DNA of 64,000 nt, taken from contig JBALVI010000004.1 in the NCBI GenBank assembly GCA_036961205.1, positions 62,001 to 126,000 on the forward strand, read 5' to 3'. Shown piece by piece: positions 1-9,770 of this stretch. Source of the DNA: CALJFL01 sp036961205 (GTDB lineage: Bacteria; Pseudomonadota; Gammaproteobacteria; Pseudomonadales; Halieaceae). Each line of letters begins with the position of its first letter. The first letter of the stretch is position 1. Both the position numbers and the translations under genes were made by a program. The notes below the pieces were generated by a model. The model was not told the DNA's origin and did not search any database. It saw only the letters and a program-made list of their open reading frames with translations.

Positions 1-3000
1 GATCAGCGATCCATGCAGCGACCATTTTATTGCCGTCATTACTGAGCTGCTGATAACGGTAAAAATGTGGCAGGGCAAACTCACGCTGCCCCATGTAAAG
101 GTCATAAAGAACACCGATGTTTCTGTGAATCGCGGCATAGCCCTCATTCAGGGCCAGCGCGTTCAGGTACACATCCCTGGCCGCTACAAACTGCCCCCGC
201 TCGCGCAGGAACAAACCATATTGATTGAAGTAGCTTGGAAGTTTGTCGGTATCGCTGGAGCGAACCTGCTCGAACCAGGCAGCGGCTTGCTCATCGATAT
301 CTATGGTGCTATCGGTTGCTAGCAGAGCTTCCAACTCGCCGGGTAGGTCTAAGCCCTCTTCAGTCTTGCCATAACGCACCGGAAAGATCGTCGCCAGCTC
401 AGCGAAGCTTGCTGCCACCCACACATCGTAAGTACCCTGCCAACTGCGCCGCACGTTGGACTCGTGAACGGCAATGGCCTGCTCCTCGAACGGATAGGCT
501 TGCTCCTCCAGCAACAGTTCGTATTGCTCCAGCGCCAGCGCATCCAATTCAGGCGGTCTTTCAGAATCCAGTAAAGACGCCGTCAGGTTCTGGTAGATCT
601 GCCCTATTCGGTAGGTCGCCTCGGTAGAAAACTCCTGCACACCGTACTCATTCACCCGATGGTAGGAAGCCAACACGGTATTCATAGCCGCCTTCTTTTT
701 TCCCAGCGAGCGTTTCAGAGGCAGTTGCAGGCCTAACTTGGCGAATTCTTCATAGTCGCGCCTGGCCAACTGGTTGGCAGCATTGGCGCCGATATACATC
801 GCCCTTTGATCTACTGGAGGTAGTTCGGTGTGGATAATTTTGGCCAACCAGTAGCTCTGCTTTGGTAAATCTTCTGACTCGCCGTACAGTTCGGTAAGGC
901 GATGCATAGCCTCCAGGTTGAGGATGTAGGGCTGCGGCCATTGATGGGCATAATCGCGATAGTGGCCGATTGCCTGCTCCCTCACTCCCGCACGATCATA
1001 ATATTGCGCAGCCAGGTACAGACTTTCCCCCTGTAACGCCTTGTCCTGTTCGAGGCTACGCACCACATCGAGTTGCCGGGCGGCCGAATGCCAATCCTCG
1101 AGTTGCTCATAGTTGGAAACCAGCATGGCGGGTATCGAAGGGCTCTGCTCGTGCCGGGGATAGCGCTCGGCAAAATCCAGCAGTAAAGTGTTCGCTTGCT
1201 GCCATTGTTGCGCTTGGGTGAAACTGACTGCAGCTTCAAATTGGGCGCTGACGCGCGCGGTGGATTGCGGAGCAACGATCAGAACGCGACTAAACTCCTG
1301 CGCCGCCAGCAAACTCTCACCGGCTTGCGCTGCGGTCTCGGCCCGTTTGTAGATACTGGCGGCAACTCGATCAAGCGCATCGACGCGACGTGTATCAGCG
1401 CTAGACATTGTCAGCAGGCTATTTTGAAATGCTTGTTCTGCATCGTCGTATTGCCCGAGATCAAAATGTGATTGCCCGATAACCAAACTGGCGACAATAC
1501 TTTCCTCGTCGGTGTAAGCGGTTCGATGACTGAGGGTAGCGGCAGCAATAATGGCCGCCTGATACTCCCGGGCAGCAAGGAGGTCGTTGGCAGCTCGAAC
1601 CAAAACGGGGCCAGTGCGTGGGTCGTCTAGAAAATGACCGGCGAAGCGCAGATCACTGGTGGTGCGAGTAGCCCGATAGGCCAAACTGTCGGGGCCGCTC
1701 TTACCGGCCATCATCTTGTCGTGTACAAGAACAGCAGCATAGCCTGCATCCGCTGCCTGCGTGTGGTCCTTATAGACATAAGCCACACGCTCAAACCAGT
1801 CTATAGCACCGTCGTAGTCTCCCGCTGCTAGTCGGGACTCAGCTAGCAAAAAGGCCATACCCGGGACTTCAGGTGCCTCGGGAAAACTTGAAATATACTG
1901 CTGATAGTAGTCACCCGCCTGCGCATACAAAGTCGGGCTGTCTGCATCCTGCGCCAGCGCGTGGTAATAGCTTGCCAGTTCAGTCACAAACAGCCTGAGC
2001 TGAGGCCTCACAAGCTCCCGAGTGGTCTCACTACTTTGATGCCAGTAGACGCTACTCACCGCATAAGCTGAGGCATAGCGCTCCTTCTCAGCGATAATAA
2101 GATCGGTAAAACCACCTTGCTCAAACGACGCAATCACCTGCAGTTGAAACAGGTGGGCATGTTGCGAACCGGGGTAACGCTCAATGTATGCGCGATAGAC
2201 CTCGGCGCTGTCACGGAAGCGTTCCTGATCAAGATAGAGGCCACCGAGGGACTCATACAGTAAATGCTGATAGGGCCGCAGTCCGATATCTGCATAGGCC
2301 GATGCCACTGTGGCAGGCCCCTCCAGATAACTGAACACCAGAGCCAGCACCCGTAGGCAGTCCTCCGCCATTTCCTGTTGCGCGCGCGCTAGTTGGGCGG
2401 GCGACTTGCCATCAACCAGCAGCTGATCGAGGACCGCTGTAAAGGCATTGATCGAAGGCGTATAAGCCGACTGTTTGAATTGCGACCAGGCGAACATATA
2501 CAAGGCATTATTGTAGTGCGCGCCATCTACCCCGCCTGCTACCACGGTCGCGTAAGCTAACTCCGCTCGCGCGTAATCGGCGAAAGCAAAGTAGCTTTCG
2601 GCGAGTCGGAACTGCGCTTCAAGGTAGTGCTCTGATTCGGGATGAGCTGCGCTCAAGCGCTCAAGACTGGCCAGCGCCATAGCTGGATCACCATTCAGGT
2701 CATAGGCTTTAGACAGCTGATAAAAAACCCTGTCCTGCTGTTCGCCGGCAGATGTCTCAGCGAGAAGGTTGGTGTAGGCCGCTATCGCAGCAGTGAAATC
2801 GGTCTTTGGGGATGCTCCATCGGTGAGCTGTTTTTCAGCCAGCAACATTTCCAGATCAGCCAGCCGCTGCGCAACCTGCATTCGTACCTCGGGGTCGCCG
2901 CTCACCAACATCGCATCACGGTAGGCCTGTGCAATAGCCTCCAAACCCACTTGTGGCACTACCGACCTGGCCGCTGAAACCTGAACCATTGGCAACTCCG

Positions 3001-3100
3001 CCAACGTTGCTTCTGGCTCGGGGGCAGGCTGTAGTAGCGAGGTAAAGCGCGAGCACGCACTCAAGCCAAGCAGCAGGATTATAGTTGCATGCCACTTCAT
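1..3100 (-). CDS. Large TPR lipoprotein (3' end outside window)
   Basis: The reading frame is open from an ATG at 3100 down to base 1, about 1,033 codons with no stop, so the C-terminus lies to the left of the window. The N-terminus is a lipoprotein signal: a hydrophobic stretch ending in the lipobox LSAC, with the lipidated Cys near residue 21. The remainder is alpha-helical, with repeated Ala/Tyr/Leu-rich blocks of about 34 residues typical of tetratricopeptide repeats (for example around 'FYQLSKAYDLNGDPAMAL'). TPR lipoproteins usually act as periplasmic scaffolds. The start overlaps the stop of the 3097-4938 gene by ATGA, so the two are translationally coupled and belong to the same leftward operon. 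A scaffold role for the envelope redox locus is inference; the exact partner is unknown. Confidence 0.9.
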   Translation of the reverse strand, partial: MKWHATIILLLGLSACSRFTSLLQPAPEPEATLAELPMVQVSAARSVVPQVGLEAIAQAYRDAMLVSGDPEVRMQVAQRLADLEMLLAEKQLTDGASPKTDFTAAIAAYTNLLAETSAGEQQDRVFYQLSKAYDLNGDPAMALASLERLSAAHPESEHYLEAQFRLAESYFAFADYARAELAYATVVAGGVDGAHYNNALYMFAWSQFKQSAYTPSINAFTAVLDQLLVDGKSPAQLARAQQEMAEDCLRVLALVFSYLEGPATVASAYADIGLRPYQHLLYESLGGLYLDQERFRDSAEVYRAYIERYPGSQHAHLFQLQVIASFEQGGFTDLIIAEKERYASAYAVSSVYWHQSSETTRELVRPQLRLFVTELASYYHALAQDADSPTLYAQAGDYYQQYISSFPEAPEVPGMAFLLAESRLAAGDYDGAIDWFERVAYVYKDHTQAADAGYAAVLVHDKMMAGKSGPDSLAYRATRTTSDLRFAGHFLDDPRTGPVLVRAANDLLAAREYQAAIIAAATLSHRTAYTDEESIVASLVIGQSHFDLGQYDDAEQAFQNSLLTMSSADTRRVDALDRVAASIYKRAETAAQAGESLLAAQEFSRVLIVAPQSTARVSAQFEAAVSFTQAQQWQQANTLLLDFAERYPRHEQSPSIPAMLVSNYEQLEDWHSAARQLDVVRSLEQDKALQGESLYLAAQYYDRAGVREQAIGHYRDYAHQWPQPYILNLEAMHRLTELYGESEDLPKQSYWLAKIIHTELPPVDQRAMYIGANAANQLARRDYEEFAKLGLQLPLKRSLGKKKAAMNTVLASYHRVNEYGVQEFSTEATYRIGQIYQNLTASLLDSERPPELDALALEQYELLLEEQAYPFEEQAIAVHESNVRRSWQGTYDVWVAASFAELATIFPVRYGKTEEGLDLPGELEALLATDSTIDIDEQAAAWFEQVRSSDTDKLPSYFNQYGLFLRERGQFVAARDVYLNALALNEGYAAIHRNIGVLYDLYMGQREFALPHFYRYQQLSNDGNKMVAAWIAD

Positions 3101-4938
3101 CGCGGCACCTGGTCGCTTGCCCTGTCGTAGAGTCTGGCGATAGCAAGTTGTGATTGTCCCGCCACACGTTGCAGCTGCTTCGCCTGCCGTTCCAATTCTG
3201 TCACAGCTACGTGTCGAACCTCGCTTTCCGCATCGGCGAGCGCGCTATCTACCCTCCCAAACTGCGCCAACACGCGTTGCTCCAACCCAAAGATGCGTTG
3301 ATCTTCCTTACTCTCCTCTCTCGTCTTGGCCAGCTCTGATGCCTTTGCAATTTTTTGCAGTCCCTGCTTTGTGACGTCAGCCATGACCTCTAGCTCCACC
3401 AGTTCTCCTCGCAGCTGCCATATTCTGCCTGGGTAGGCCTCACTGTCATCCCAGGCCATCAGACCACGATAGAGAGGCATCAAGCGGCTTCGGTGAGCGA
3501 CCTCGGGACCCAAAAGTTCGGCACTTTTGGACGCTCTTTGAAGCCGTGTCCAGAGCTCTGCCTGCTGAGCTGTGGCCAGAGCGCCAGGCGCCAGGTCGGC
3601 CTCATCATTGGCCAGTAACAAACGCAATTGGTTAATGCGCTGGGCTAGTTTCTCGCCTCTTGCGGTAAGGTCGTCGTCGCTTTGCGACTGTGCCACCTCG
3701 TGCCAAACGCGTTGCTGTTCAGCACTGGTATAGCGCAACGTTTGCAGACGCTGTTGGGCTGTCGTCAGGTGTCGTTGGATGCGATGAAGATCTCGATACT
3801 CGCGTAGCGCAATTTGAAACCGGTTTTGCCCGATCAGATGAACGAGGTGCTTCGAACTGCCAAACGACGGTCTTATATCAGCATTGAATAACCAGTCATC
3901 GCGATCTTGTTCGAGCAAGCCCAGGGCAGACCATAAATCTAGGGTGGTGAAGTCGGAAATGCTTTGCTCTAACTGGGACAACTCACGCCGATAAGATTGC
4001 GCCGCCAGCTGGTAGCCCTGTAAGGCATCACCGGGACGCCCTAGCTGTTCATAGGCGTAGGGCACCGCAAGTAAACTCTCTCTGGCACTGGCAGACAGCA
4101 GGCTACGTTCATTGAGAGTTTGCCACGGAGCCAACGCAGATAGGTAATCACCCTGCTCGCCGGCAGCCCAGCCGTAGCCCAGCAGTGCCTGGTCGGTCAG
4201 TGGACCTTGCAATCGAACCTTTACAAACTCGGCCCGCGCCAGAGCGGGTTCCCCGGCTGAGAGATAAGCGTAACCGGCTGCAGTGAGTGCCTTATCGCGG
4301 AGCGCACGCAACTCCGCTGATGGCTCCTGCAGTGTTTCCAGATGAGAGAATTCTGCGGTCGCGCTCCGCCAGTCACCTGCAGCGGCCATATCAGCGCCCA
4401 GGTTATAGTGGTAATAGCCCACCCAGGGTGAGGTGGATTCCAATTGCGCGGCAAAACGAGCCGCCTGCGCTCTATCGCCTTGACTGAGCCCAATTGCCGC
4501 ATTGAGATACAGCGCTTCTTGCGCTAACGGGCGTTCCAACCCAGGAGTGAGATTGGCCAGTGCTCGCTGAGCTCGTTCCAGGTCACCCCGCTGCCACGCT
4601 ATCCGGGCAAGATAAAACCACGCTTGATTCCGATTACGTTCCTGCCCCTCAAGATCCAGGCTACGCTCGAATATGCGTTCCGCCTCCCGGTCCATACCGA
4701 AGGACAGGCTCATCCCTCCCCGCAATAGCTCTGCATTCTCTGTATGGACATCGAGCTCACCGCGCTGCTGGGCCGCCATCAGTTCGGTCAGTGCATTGAA
4801 ATAGTCGCCCTGGAAGTAGTGGAACAATGCCACTCCGTAAGGCAGCGATTGTACTGTTTCTCCTGCGCGCACCGATGCAACCGGCAACAGTAGAAGCCAG
4901 GTCAACACCATCGACGTAATGAAAGCTCGGTGGCCCAT
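3097..4938 (-). CDS. Exported TPR/coiled-coil protein
   Basis: The product is about 613 residues. A signal peptide (hydrophobic core 'VLTWLLLLPVASVRA') is followed by TPR-like helices over the first half, with 'GVALFHYFQGDYFNALTEL' as the first repeat. A Gln/Arg/Glu-rich second half is likely to form coiled coils. I chose ATG at 4938; a GTG at 4950 in the same frame is also possible and would overlap the upstream stop. It overlaps the downstream TPR lipoprotein by ATGA and follows the 171-residue gene by 5 bases, so it sits inside a compact operon. I recognise no enzymatic motif. A periplasmic assembly or scaffold function is inference from the TPRs and the neighbours. Confidence 0.85.
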   Translation of the reverse strand: MGHRAFITSMVLTWLLLLPVASVRAGETVQSLPYGVALFHYFQGDYFNALTELMAAQQRGELDVHTENAELLRGGMSLSFGMDREAERIFERSLDLEGQERNRNQAWFYLARIAWQRGDLERAQRALANLTPGLERPLAQEALYLNAAIGLSQGDRAQAARFAAQLESTSPWVGYYHYNLGADMAAAGDWRSATAEFSHLETLQEPSAELRALRDKALTAAGYAYLSAGEPALARAEFVKVRLQGPLTDQALLGYGWAAGEQGDYLSALAPWQTLNERSLLSASARESLLAVPYAYEQLGRPGDALQGYQLAAQSYRRELSQLEQSISDFTTLDLWSALGLLEQDRDDWLFNADIRPSFGSSKHLVHLIGQNRFQIALREYRDLHRIQRHLTTAQQRLQTLRYTSAEQQRVWHEVAQSQSDDDLTARGEKLAQRINQLRLLLANDEADLAPGALATAQQAELWTRLQRASKSAELLGPEVAHRSRLMPLYRGLMAWDDSEAYPGRIWQLRGELVELEVMADVTKQGLQKIAKASELAKTREESKEDQRIFGLEQRVLAQFGRVDSALADAESEVRHVAVTELERQAKQLQRVAGQSQLAIARLYDRASDQVPR

Positions 4939-4943
4939 GGGTG

Positions 4944-5459
4944 CTACCACTGAGCAACCGAAAATTCGGGTTGCTGTAGGGCTGTGGAATCGACAATTTT
5001 CAATTCCAGATGTTTCGCTTCCGAGGTTTTTTCCACCGTCACCGTGGCGCCCCGCCTATAGTCTCTGCCCTGCGGACCACGCCCGGTAAACACGGCAACA
5101 ATCTCATGATCGCCTGATTTCAGGTTGCCCATGTACAAGCGATGTACTCCCCCCCTTTGTAAGGCATCCAATTGTCGGCTCGTATACAAATAGTGGCTGA
5201 CGACTTCACCGTCGACACTGAGCTTGACCGCATCGAGGGCAAAGTACTCACCAATATCAAGAGACAGAAACACCGCCAGTTGGCTGTTCGCTGGAAACAG
5301 CAGTTCCTCTTCCAGGATAAATAGATCGCGATTGAGCTCCAGGGTTTGCTGCTTGATATCCTGAATCTCCGCGTCGAGATTTTGTGACTCTCCCGACCAG
5401 CTCACTTGCGCGCCTGACAATATCAACAGCCAGCCACAGCACAGCGCTTTCAGCTTCAT
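4944..5459 (-). CDS. Small exported protein of unknown function
   Basis: The product is 171 residues with a clear Sec signal peptide (hydrophobic core 'LCCGWLLILSGAQVSWS'). A short Glu/Leu-rich, probably helical segment follows (residues about 25-50). The C-terminal domain is predicted to be rich in beta strands and contains 'HRLYMGNLKSGDHEIVAVF', which resembles an immunoglobulin- or PEGA-like accessory fold, though I cannot name a family. Its start overlaps the stop of the DUF1501-like gene by ATGA and its stop lies 5 bases before the TPR gene. Such coupling indicates that it belongs to the same complex or pathway. Function is unknown. Confidence 0.85.
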   Translation of the reverse strand: MKLKALCCGWLLILSGAQVSWSGESQNLDAEIQDIKQQTLELNRDLFILEEELLFPANSQLAVFLSLDIGEYFALDAVKLSVDGEVVSHYLYTSRQLDALQRGGVHRLYMGNLKSGDHEIVAVFTGRGPQGRDYRRGATVTVEKTSEAKHLELKIVDSTALQQPEFSVAQW

Positions 5460-7078
5460 GCCAACACCCCCCCGCTGATACTCTGCAACGGCTGAAACGC
5501 GACGAAGCGATCACGATTACCGGCATCTCCCAAACCCTGGGCGGGAAAAAATTCCGGGTTGGCAAACAGGTTCTGCTCACCGTGCAAAGCCATATAATTC
5601 AAAATGATGGTTTCGACGTTTAAATTGACGTTATTAGCCGCGGGGGTAGCCGAGGTTTCTACCGAAGCGTCGGGTCTCATCCAGCCAAGCTGCTGATGGA
5701 TGAGTGGATCTGATCCACCCTGATCCATTAACTCGGGCGCACCGGCCGGGTCGTAAACCAAAAAGAACGATGCAGCAGTAGACGAGTTGTCGCCGCTCCA
5801 CACACCCTTCTCTACGCCGTTAACCACTTCCAAAGTGCCATCGCTGGCCACCGAGCCATCACTGAAGACATATAGCATCAATGGCGTGCCGGTACGGCGG
5901 GCGTAGTCCAGGCACGCACCCATGCACTGCCCGGCACGAAAATCGCGCTCCTCGCCCGTACGTCGGTCGCCGGTGTGGTAGTCGTAACCGCCCATCTCAA
6001 TCGTACCGGCGCCGGCGATACCATCGACAACCAGCTTCATTACCGAGGCCGCTTTACTGAACTCACGTTCCCCGTCGATTTCCGCCTGACTGAATATCCC
6101 GGTCGCGCCGACAATATTTGGATCTTGAGTCGGGTCCAGTGCGTCCGGGTTCGAGAATTTCTCCAGGGTGTCGGCACTGCGCAAATATTCACAGCTGAGC
6201 CGGTCCTTGAGCCGCTGGTCTTCGCCGCCGGGGTTACTGATGCCAGTGCTTACCAAATCCAGCTTGAAGTCTGTTATGCGCTTCATAGACTCCAGCACGG
6301 AGACTATATCCTCAGTGTTCTCCAGCAACAGGTTGAGGTCGCCAACATCAACCAGACCACTGGCATCTGCGGGGCGATCAACTTTGGTGGGTCTGATTTC
6401 CGGGTCGATCATCATGGCCGGCGCCATGGAGTTACCACCGGAGTCTGAATTTTCCGACCCGATCAGCTGCAGTATTTGGCCACGCAATCCCGCGCGATAA
6501 ATCCCATACATTGGATTGTGCGGATTGTTGCCCGTATCGTTGTCTGAGCGACCGGGGATCACCGCGCCATTAACGAAACCGCGCATGCCTGTGGCCTTAT
6601 CGAGAATACCGCGCAGCATGGCGCTGTCGCTGTGAAACAGCAGGCCCAGAGTGTCGTCTGTAAAGTCACCGGACACATTCACCACATTATTAGCAAAGGG
6701 CAGTAGATCGGGAGGTAATCCCAGTCGACTGTAGCCACCGACACTGAGCGCATCTCTTTGCCCACCGGGTCCGCCGACGATCACATTGGAGCCCGCAATA
6801 TTGGCACCCCCTGCCAAGTCGAAGCAGATAAAAGGAATTTTTCTACCGGCAACGGCACCGAGGTCACAACTGGTGTAGGGCGTAACCGCAGGATCCAGCA
6901 GGTTGGGCGAAACCGCATGAGCGCGAGCGCCTAGCAAGCTCAGAATTGACGTGCCCAGTAAAGTCGCTCCACCCGCCCTGAACCCCTGGGCAATAAACTC
7001 CCGGCGCGAGACCGGCCGGCGGTGGTCCGGATGAGCCAGCGCCTGATTGAGTGAAAAGTAGTTGCTTCGCTTTGTCAT
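5456..7078 (-). CDS. Tat-exported DUF1501-like protein
   Basis: The product is 540 residues. Residues about 23-55 form a twin-arginine signal (SRREFIAQG followed by a hydrophobic stretch ending ARAHA), so the folded protein is exported. The body matches the layout of DUF1501 proteins. An early 'FICFDLAGGANIAGSN' segment corresponds to the usual GGNDGLN block, 'LLFHSDSAMLRGI' to the LHP block, and 'GGYDYHTGDRRTGEERD' to the GG[FY]DTH motif, followed by 'LMLYVFSDGS'. DUF1501 resembles the sulfatase/alkaline phosphatase fold, but its reaction is not established. In Planctomycetes DUF1501 genes sit beside cytochrome/DUF1553-DUF1588 type genes, and the same pairing is seen here. Databases often label this subfamily 'general secretion pathway protein', which the sequence does not support. 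Confidence 0.75.
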   Translation of the reverse strand: MTKRSNYFSLNQALAHPDHRRPVSRREFIAQGFRAGGATLLGTSILSLLGARAHAVSPNLLDPAVTPYTSCDLGAVAGRKIPFICFDLAGGANIAGSNVIVGGPGGQRDALSVGGYSRLGLPPDLLPFANNVVNVSGDFTDDTLGLLFHSDSAMLRGILDKATGMRGFVNGAVIPGRSDNDTGNNPHNPMYGIYRAGLRGQILQLIGSENSDSGGNSMAPAMMIDPEIRPTKVDRPADASGLVDVGDLNLLLENTEDIVSVLESMKRITDFKLDLVSTGISNPGGEDQRLKDRLSCEYLRSADTLEKFSNPDALDPTQDPNIVGATGIFSQAEIDGEREFSKAASVMKLVVDGIAGAGTIEMGGYDYHTGDRRTGEERDFRAGQCMGACLDYARRTGTPLMLYVFSDGSVASDGTLEVVNGVEKGVWSGDNSSTAASFFLVYDPAGAPELMDQGGSDPLIHQQLGWMRPDASVETSATPAANNVNLNVETIILNYMALHGEQNLFANPEFFPAQGLGDAGNRDRFVAFQPLQSISGGVLA

Positions 7079-7102
7079 TATTCCCCCTGGTCTAATCCTG
7101 CA

Positions 7103-9760
7103 CTACTGCAGCAACACCACCGCGCTACCCATCACTGCCGTGCAGGCAGCTTTGACCACATCAGCGGTACGTGAGGGTGGGCAGGTCGCATCGTTGCGAC
7201 AATAAATCAGACCATCGCGTTTATCGTGAGCACCCGGATTGGGATCACTAACCCAAGCGCCATTACTAAAAATATAGGGTTTGAGATCCCGGTTGTCGGT
7301 GATTAACAACAGGACCTCGTCAATTATTCGGGTACGATCAGCATCAGTCAGAAGATTCGCGTTAATCGCTCTGTCCACCAACGGTGTGACAACTTCATTG
7401 CGCCAATTAGTCGCCGGGTCTGCTACTGGTCTGGTAATGTCGAAACTACCAGGGAATATGGCACTGCGCCGAACCGAGTCCTGAACCAGGGCATCACAAT
7501 AAGCCGCTGTCAGTTGGGTAGCCGCCATCTGATGGGATGACTGAAAGGCGTTGAAGTCTGCCACCGCCGGCAGCGCTCTGCGCACGCTGGCGAAAGTCTG
7601 TGCCACGGTTTTTCCGGTAACCGGACTCACCGCCGCGCTTGCTGTGGGCACCCCGGTTAATACCGACAAGCTGGCATTAATCTCGTCAAAGGTACGCACA
7701 CCTATTTCGGCCGATTCCTCGCCGGTCAATAAAGATTTGAAGCCCTGCCTGGAACCGTCGTCCGCCGCACCCTGCTCCCCGGCCACTTGATCAAAGGCCA
7801 GGAAGAAGACGTCCTGCTCACTGCCATTTTCCAAGGGGATGATGCTGCCCTGGGTGGACAGCGGCAGCTGAGCGGGACCCTGGGTGTTAACCCGGGTTGA
7901 GACGTTGGTAAAGCCCTGCCCTATTCGTGCCAACTTGCCATTGATACCCAGACGAATTCCTCGCAGGTCGAAATCAACGTCGCCCCCTGCAGGGTTAATG
8001 TTAGCGAAGAAGGGTTCATTGAACAGATAGCTGCCACCATCAAACTGGCTGACTTCAAACACCACGTAGCAATAATTTGTCCGCTCTTGCTGATCCATCT
8101 CATGACAGACACCCTCCTGGTCCAGCGCTTCTGCCAGGCTGAACATCACGAAGAACTTCTGACCGACGCCAACTTCAAAGTTTTGCAGTATTTGCGAGGA
8201 GTTCAGTGCCCGGTTGTGAACCGCCGCCATCCGCAGATTGCCAGACCATGGGTTGGTGTTTGCGGTGGTGTTTCCCAATACCACCGCAAAGGCCTCACTC
8301 CAATTATTCAGCAAACCGCCACCGGCGCTGTCGACGTCGCCGCTGAACTCGCCGTTGACGTAAATCCTGCGCCCCTCAACCGGATCATAGGTGACAACCA
8401 CATGCTGCAAACTCGCCTGTGCCAATTGTGCATCGTCGTCGGTGGTCAGTGCAGGCTCGCCCGCATTGTTATCGTCAGTGACGGTAGAACGATTGAACGA
8501 CTCGTAGTTGTAAAGGGATTGGCTGAGCAAAAAATTGCGACTGTCGGGTCCACCGGCGTAGCCGAATATCCAGGCTTCTTCCTGGCTGACGTTGGCCGGT
8601 GCCACCCAGGCTTCCAGCGTATATTCACCGCTGGCCGTAATTCGGTCGAATAGCTTGGCGCTCGCGCTGGTGCCGCCCTGAGCCTTGCCATTGACGAAAC
8701 GGACTCCCCAACCGCCTATCCAACTGTATTCGCCGGACAGACTCAAGGATATCTCGGGCTGCACACCACTGGTGTCGGCACTACTGGACCCGCTGCCCTC
8801 TCGAAACTCCCATTTGGCAATTAGATCAGTTTCATAGCGGCCGCCGGCATTGGCCACTATGCCGTCTGTAGCGAGCACTGCCGCAGTACTGGTTAGCAGG
8901 CCTGGATCTATATCGCCCAGGGGTACAGCGTCAGCAAGCCGCGTTATTGCCGCGGCAACCGTGTTCGCATTATCTGCGCAGTTACTCCAGCAGTTATGAG
9001 AGTCCGGTGACAAACGCAGAACCAGCCGCGAACTGTCTGGATCACTAAGGTTTACTTTACCGCGCAGCGACTCATAGGCGGTTGCGTCGTTATCGCTGGC
9101 AAAGAACGGCACCTGAGGCACAGGCGCTGAGTCCGAATGACAGCCAGCGCAATACTGACGCAACAAATCGGCAAGTTCGCCGCCAGCTGTAAGATCCAGA
9201 CCCGAGGCCAGCACATCGTCCAATCGCGCAGGCAAAACTTGCGCGCCAGAGGGTGAATACGGTGTTCTCGGGCTGAGTTTTACCGTTGATGTGTCAGCGC
9301 TTGCATCCGCAGCCCAGCGCTCCACATAACCACTGACGGTCGTTGCACAACTGGCTGTTTGCTCCGCACCTAACCAGCAGTTGTGGCCACTGGCGACACG
9401 ACTCACCACCGCCGATGCGCCGGGGTCATTCAGATTTACCACCGTACGCGCTTGCTGCCACGCATTGTTGACATCGCTCTGGTCAACGAAGGCAGTCTCT
9501 CCCGGGCCACCCGGCGTGTGGCACTCGCCGCAGCGATCATTGCCCGCTAACGGATCATAAAAAGAAATTTTGAAATTCTGAATCTCAGCACTGGCTGGCG
9601 CAGGACCGTTGTAGACAAACTCGCTACTACCGACATCGGTGCTTAAATCGATTTGCCGCTCGCTACCGCCACCACCACTGCCGCCACTGCAGGCCGTGAG
9701 AAACATGCACAGCATCCACAAAATCCGTGTTCGAAAGTCGCTACTGGCAAACATGTCCAC
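7103..9760 (-). CDS. Two-heme c-type cytochrome lipoprotein with LamG domain
   Basis: The product is about 885 residues. The start is GTG at 9760, six bases after an AGGGAG ribosome site; ATG at 9754 or 9766 is possible. The lipobox is LTAC and a Ser/Gly-rich linker follows. Two c-type heme sites, CGECH (about residue 77) and CAGCH (about 204), each lie upstream of an 'NLNDP/NLSDP ... HNCW' block, so the cytochrome region looks like an internal duplication. A LamG/concanavalin-like domain follows (about 320-500), starting near 'LIAKWEFREGSG' and including 'YTLEAWVAPANVS'. The C-terminal 350 residues are not recognised. This is probably a surface or periplasmic electron carrier with a ligand-binding domain. 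It sits 24 bases upstream of the DUF1501-like gene in the leftward operon. Confidence 0.8.
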   Translation of the reverse strand: MDMFASSDFRTRILWMLCMFLTACSGGSGGGGSERQIDLSTDVGSSEFVYNGPAPASAEIQNFKISFYDPLAGNDRCGECHTPGGPGETAFVDQSDVNNAWQQARTVVNLNDPGASAVVSRVASGHNCWLGAEQTASCATTVSGYVERWAADASADTSTVKLSPRTPYSPSGAQVLPARLDDVLASGLDLTAGGELADLLRQYCAGCHSDSAPVPQVPFFASDNDATAYESLRGKVNLSDPDSSRLVLRLSPDSHNCWSNCADNANTVAAAITRLADAVPLGDIDPGLLTSTAAVLATDGIVANAGGRYETDLIAKWEFREGSGSSSADTSGVQPEISLSLSGEYSWIGGWGVRFVNGKAQGGTSASAKLFDRITASGEYTLEAWVAPANVSQEEAWIFGYAGGPDSRNFLLSQSLYNYESFNRSTVTDDNNAGEPALTTDDDAQLAQASLQHVVVTYDPVEGRRIYVNGEFSGDVDSAGGGLLNNWSEAFAVVLGNTTANTNPWSGNLRMAAVHNRALNSSQILQNFEVGVGQKFFVMFSLAEALDQEGVCHEMDQQERTNYCYVVFEVSQFDGGSYLFNEPFFANINPAGGDVDFDLRGIRLGINGKLARIGQGFTNVSTRVNTQGPAQLPLSTQGSIIPLENGSEQDVFFLAFDQVAGEQGAADDGSRQGFKSLLTGEESAEIGVRTFDEINASLSVLTGVPTASAAVSPVTGKTVAQTFASVRRALPAVADFNAFQSSHQMAATQLTAAYCDALVQDSVRRSAIFPGSFDITRPVADPATNWRNEVVTPLVDRAINANLLTDADRTRIIDEVLLLITDNRDLKPYIFSNGAWVSDPNPGAHDKRDGLIYCRNDATCPPSRTADVVKAACTAVMGSAVVLLQ

Positions 9761-9770
9761 GCGCATCTCC

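Noticed and set aside
8087..8653. A 188-codon + strand frame
   Set aside because: Antisense to the LamG cytochrome gene; no ribosome site and no family.
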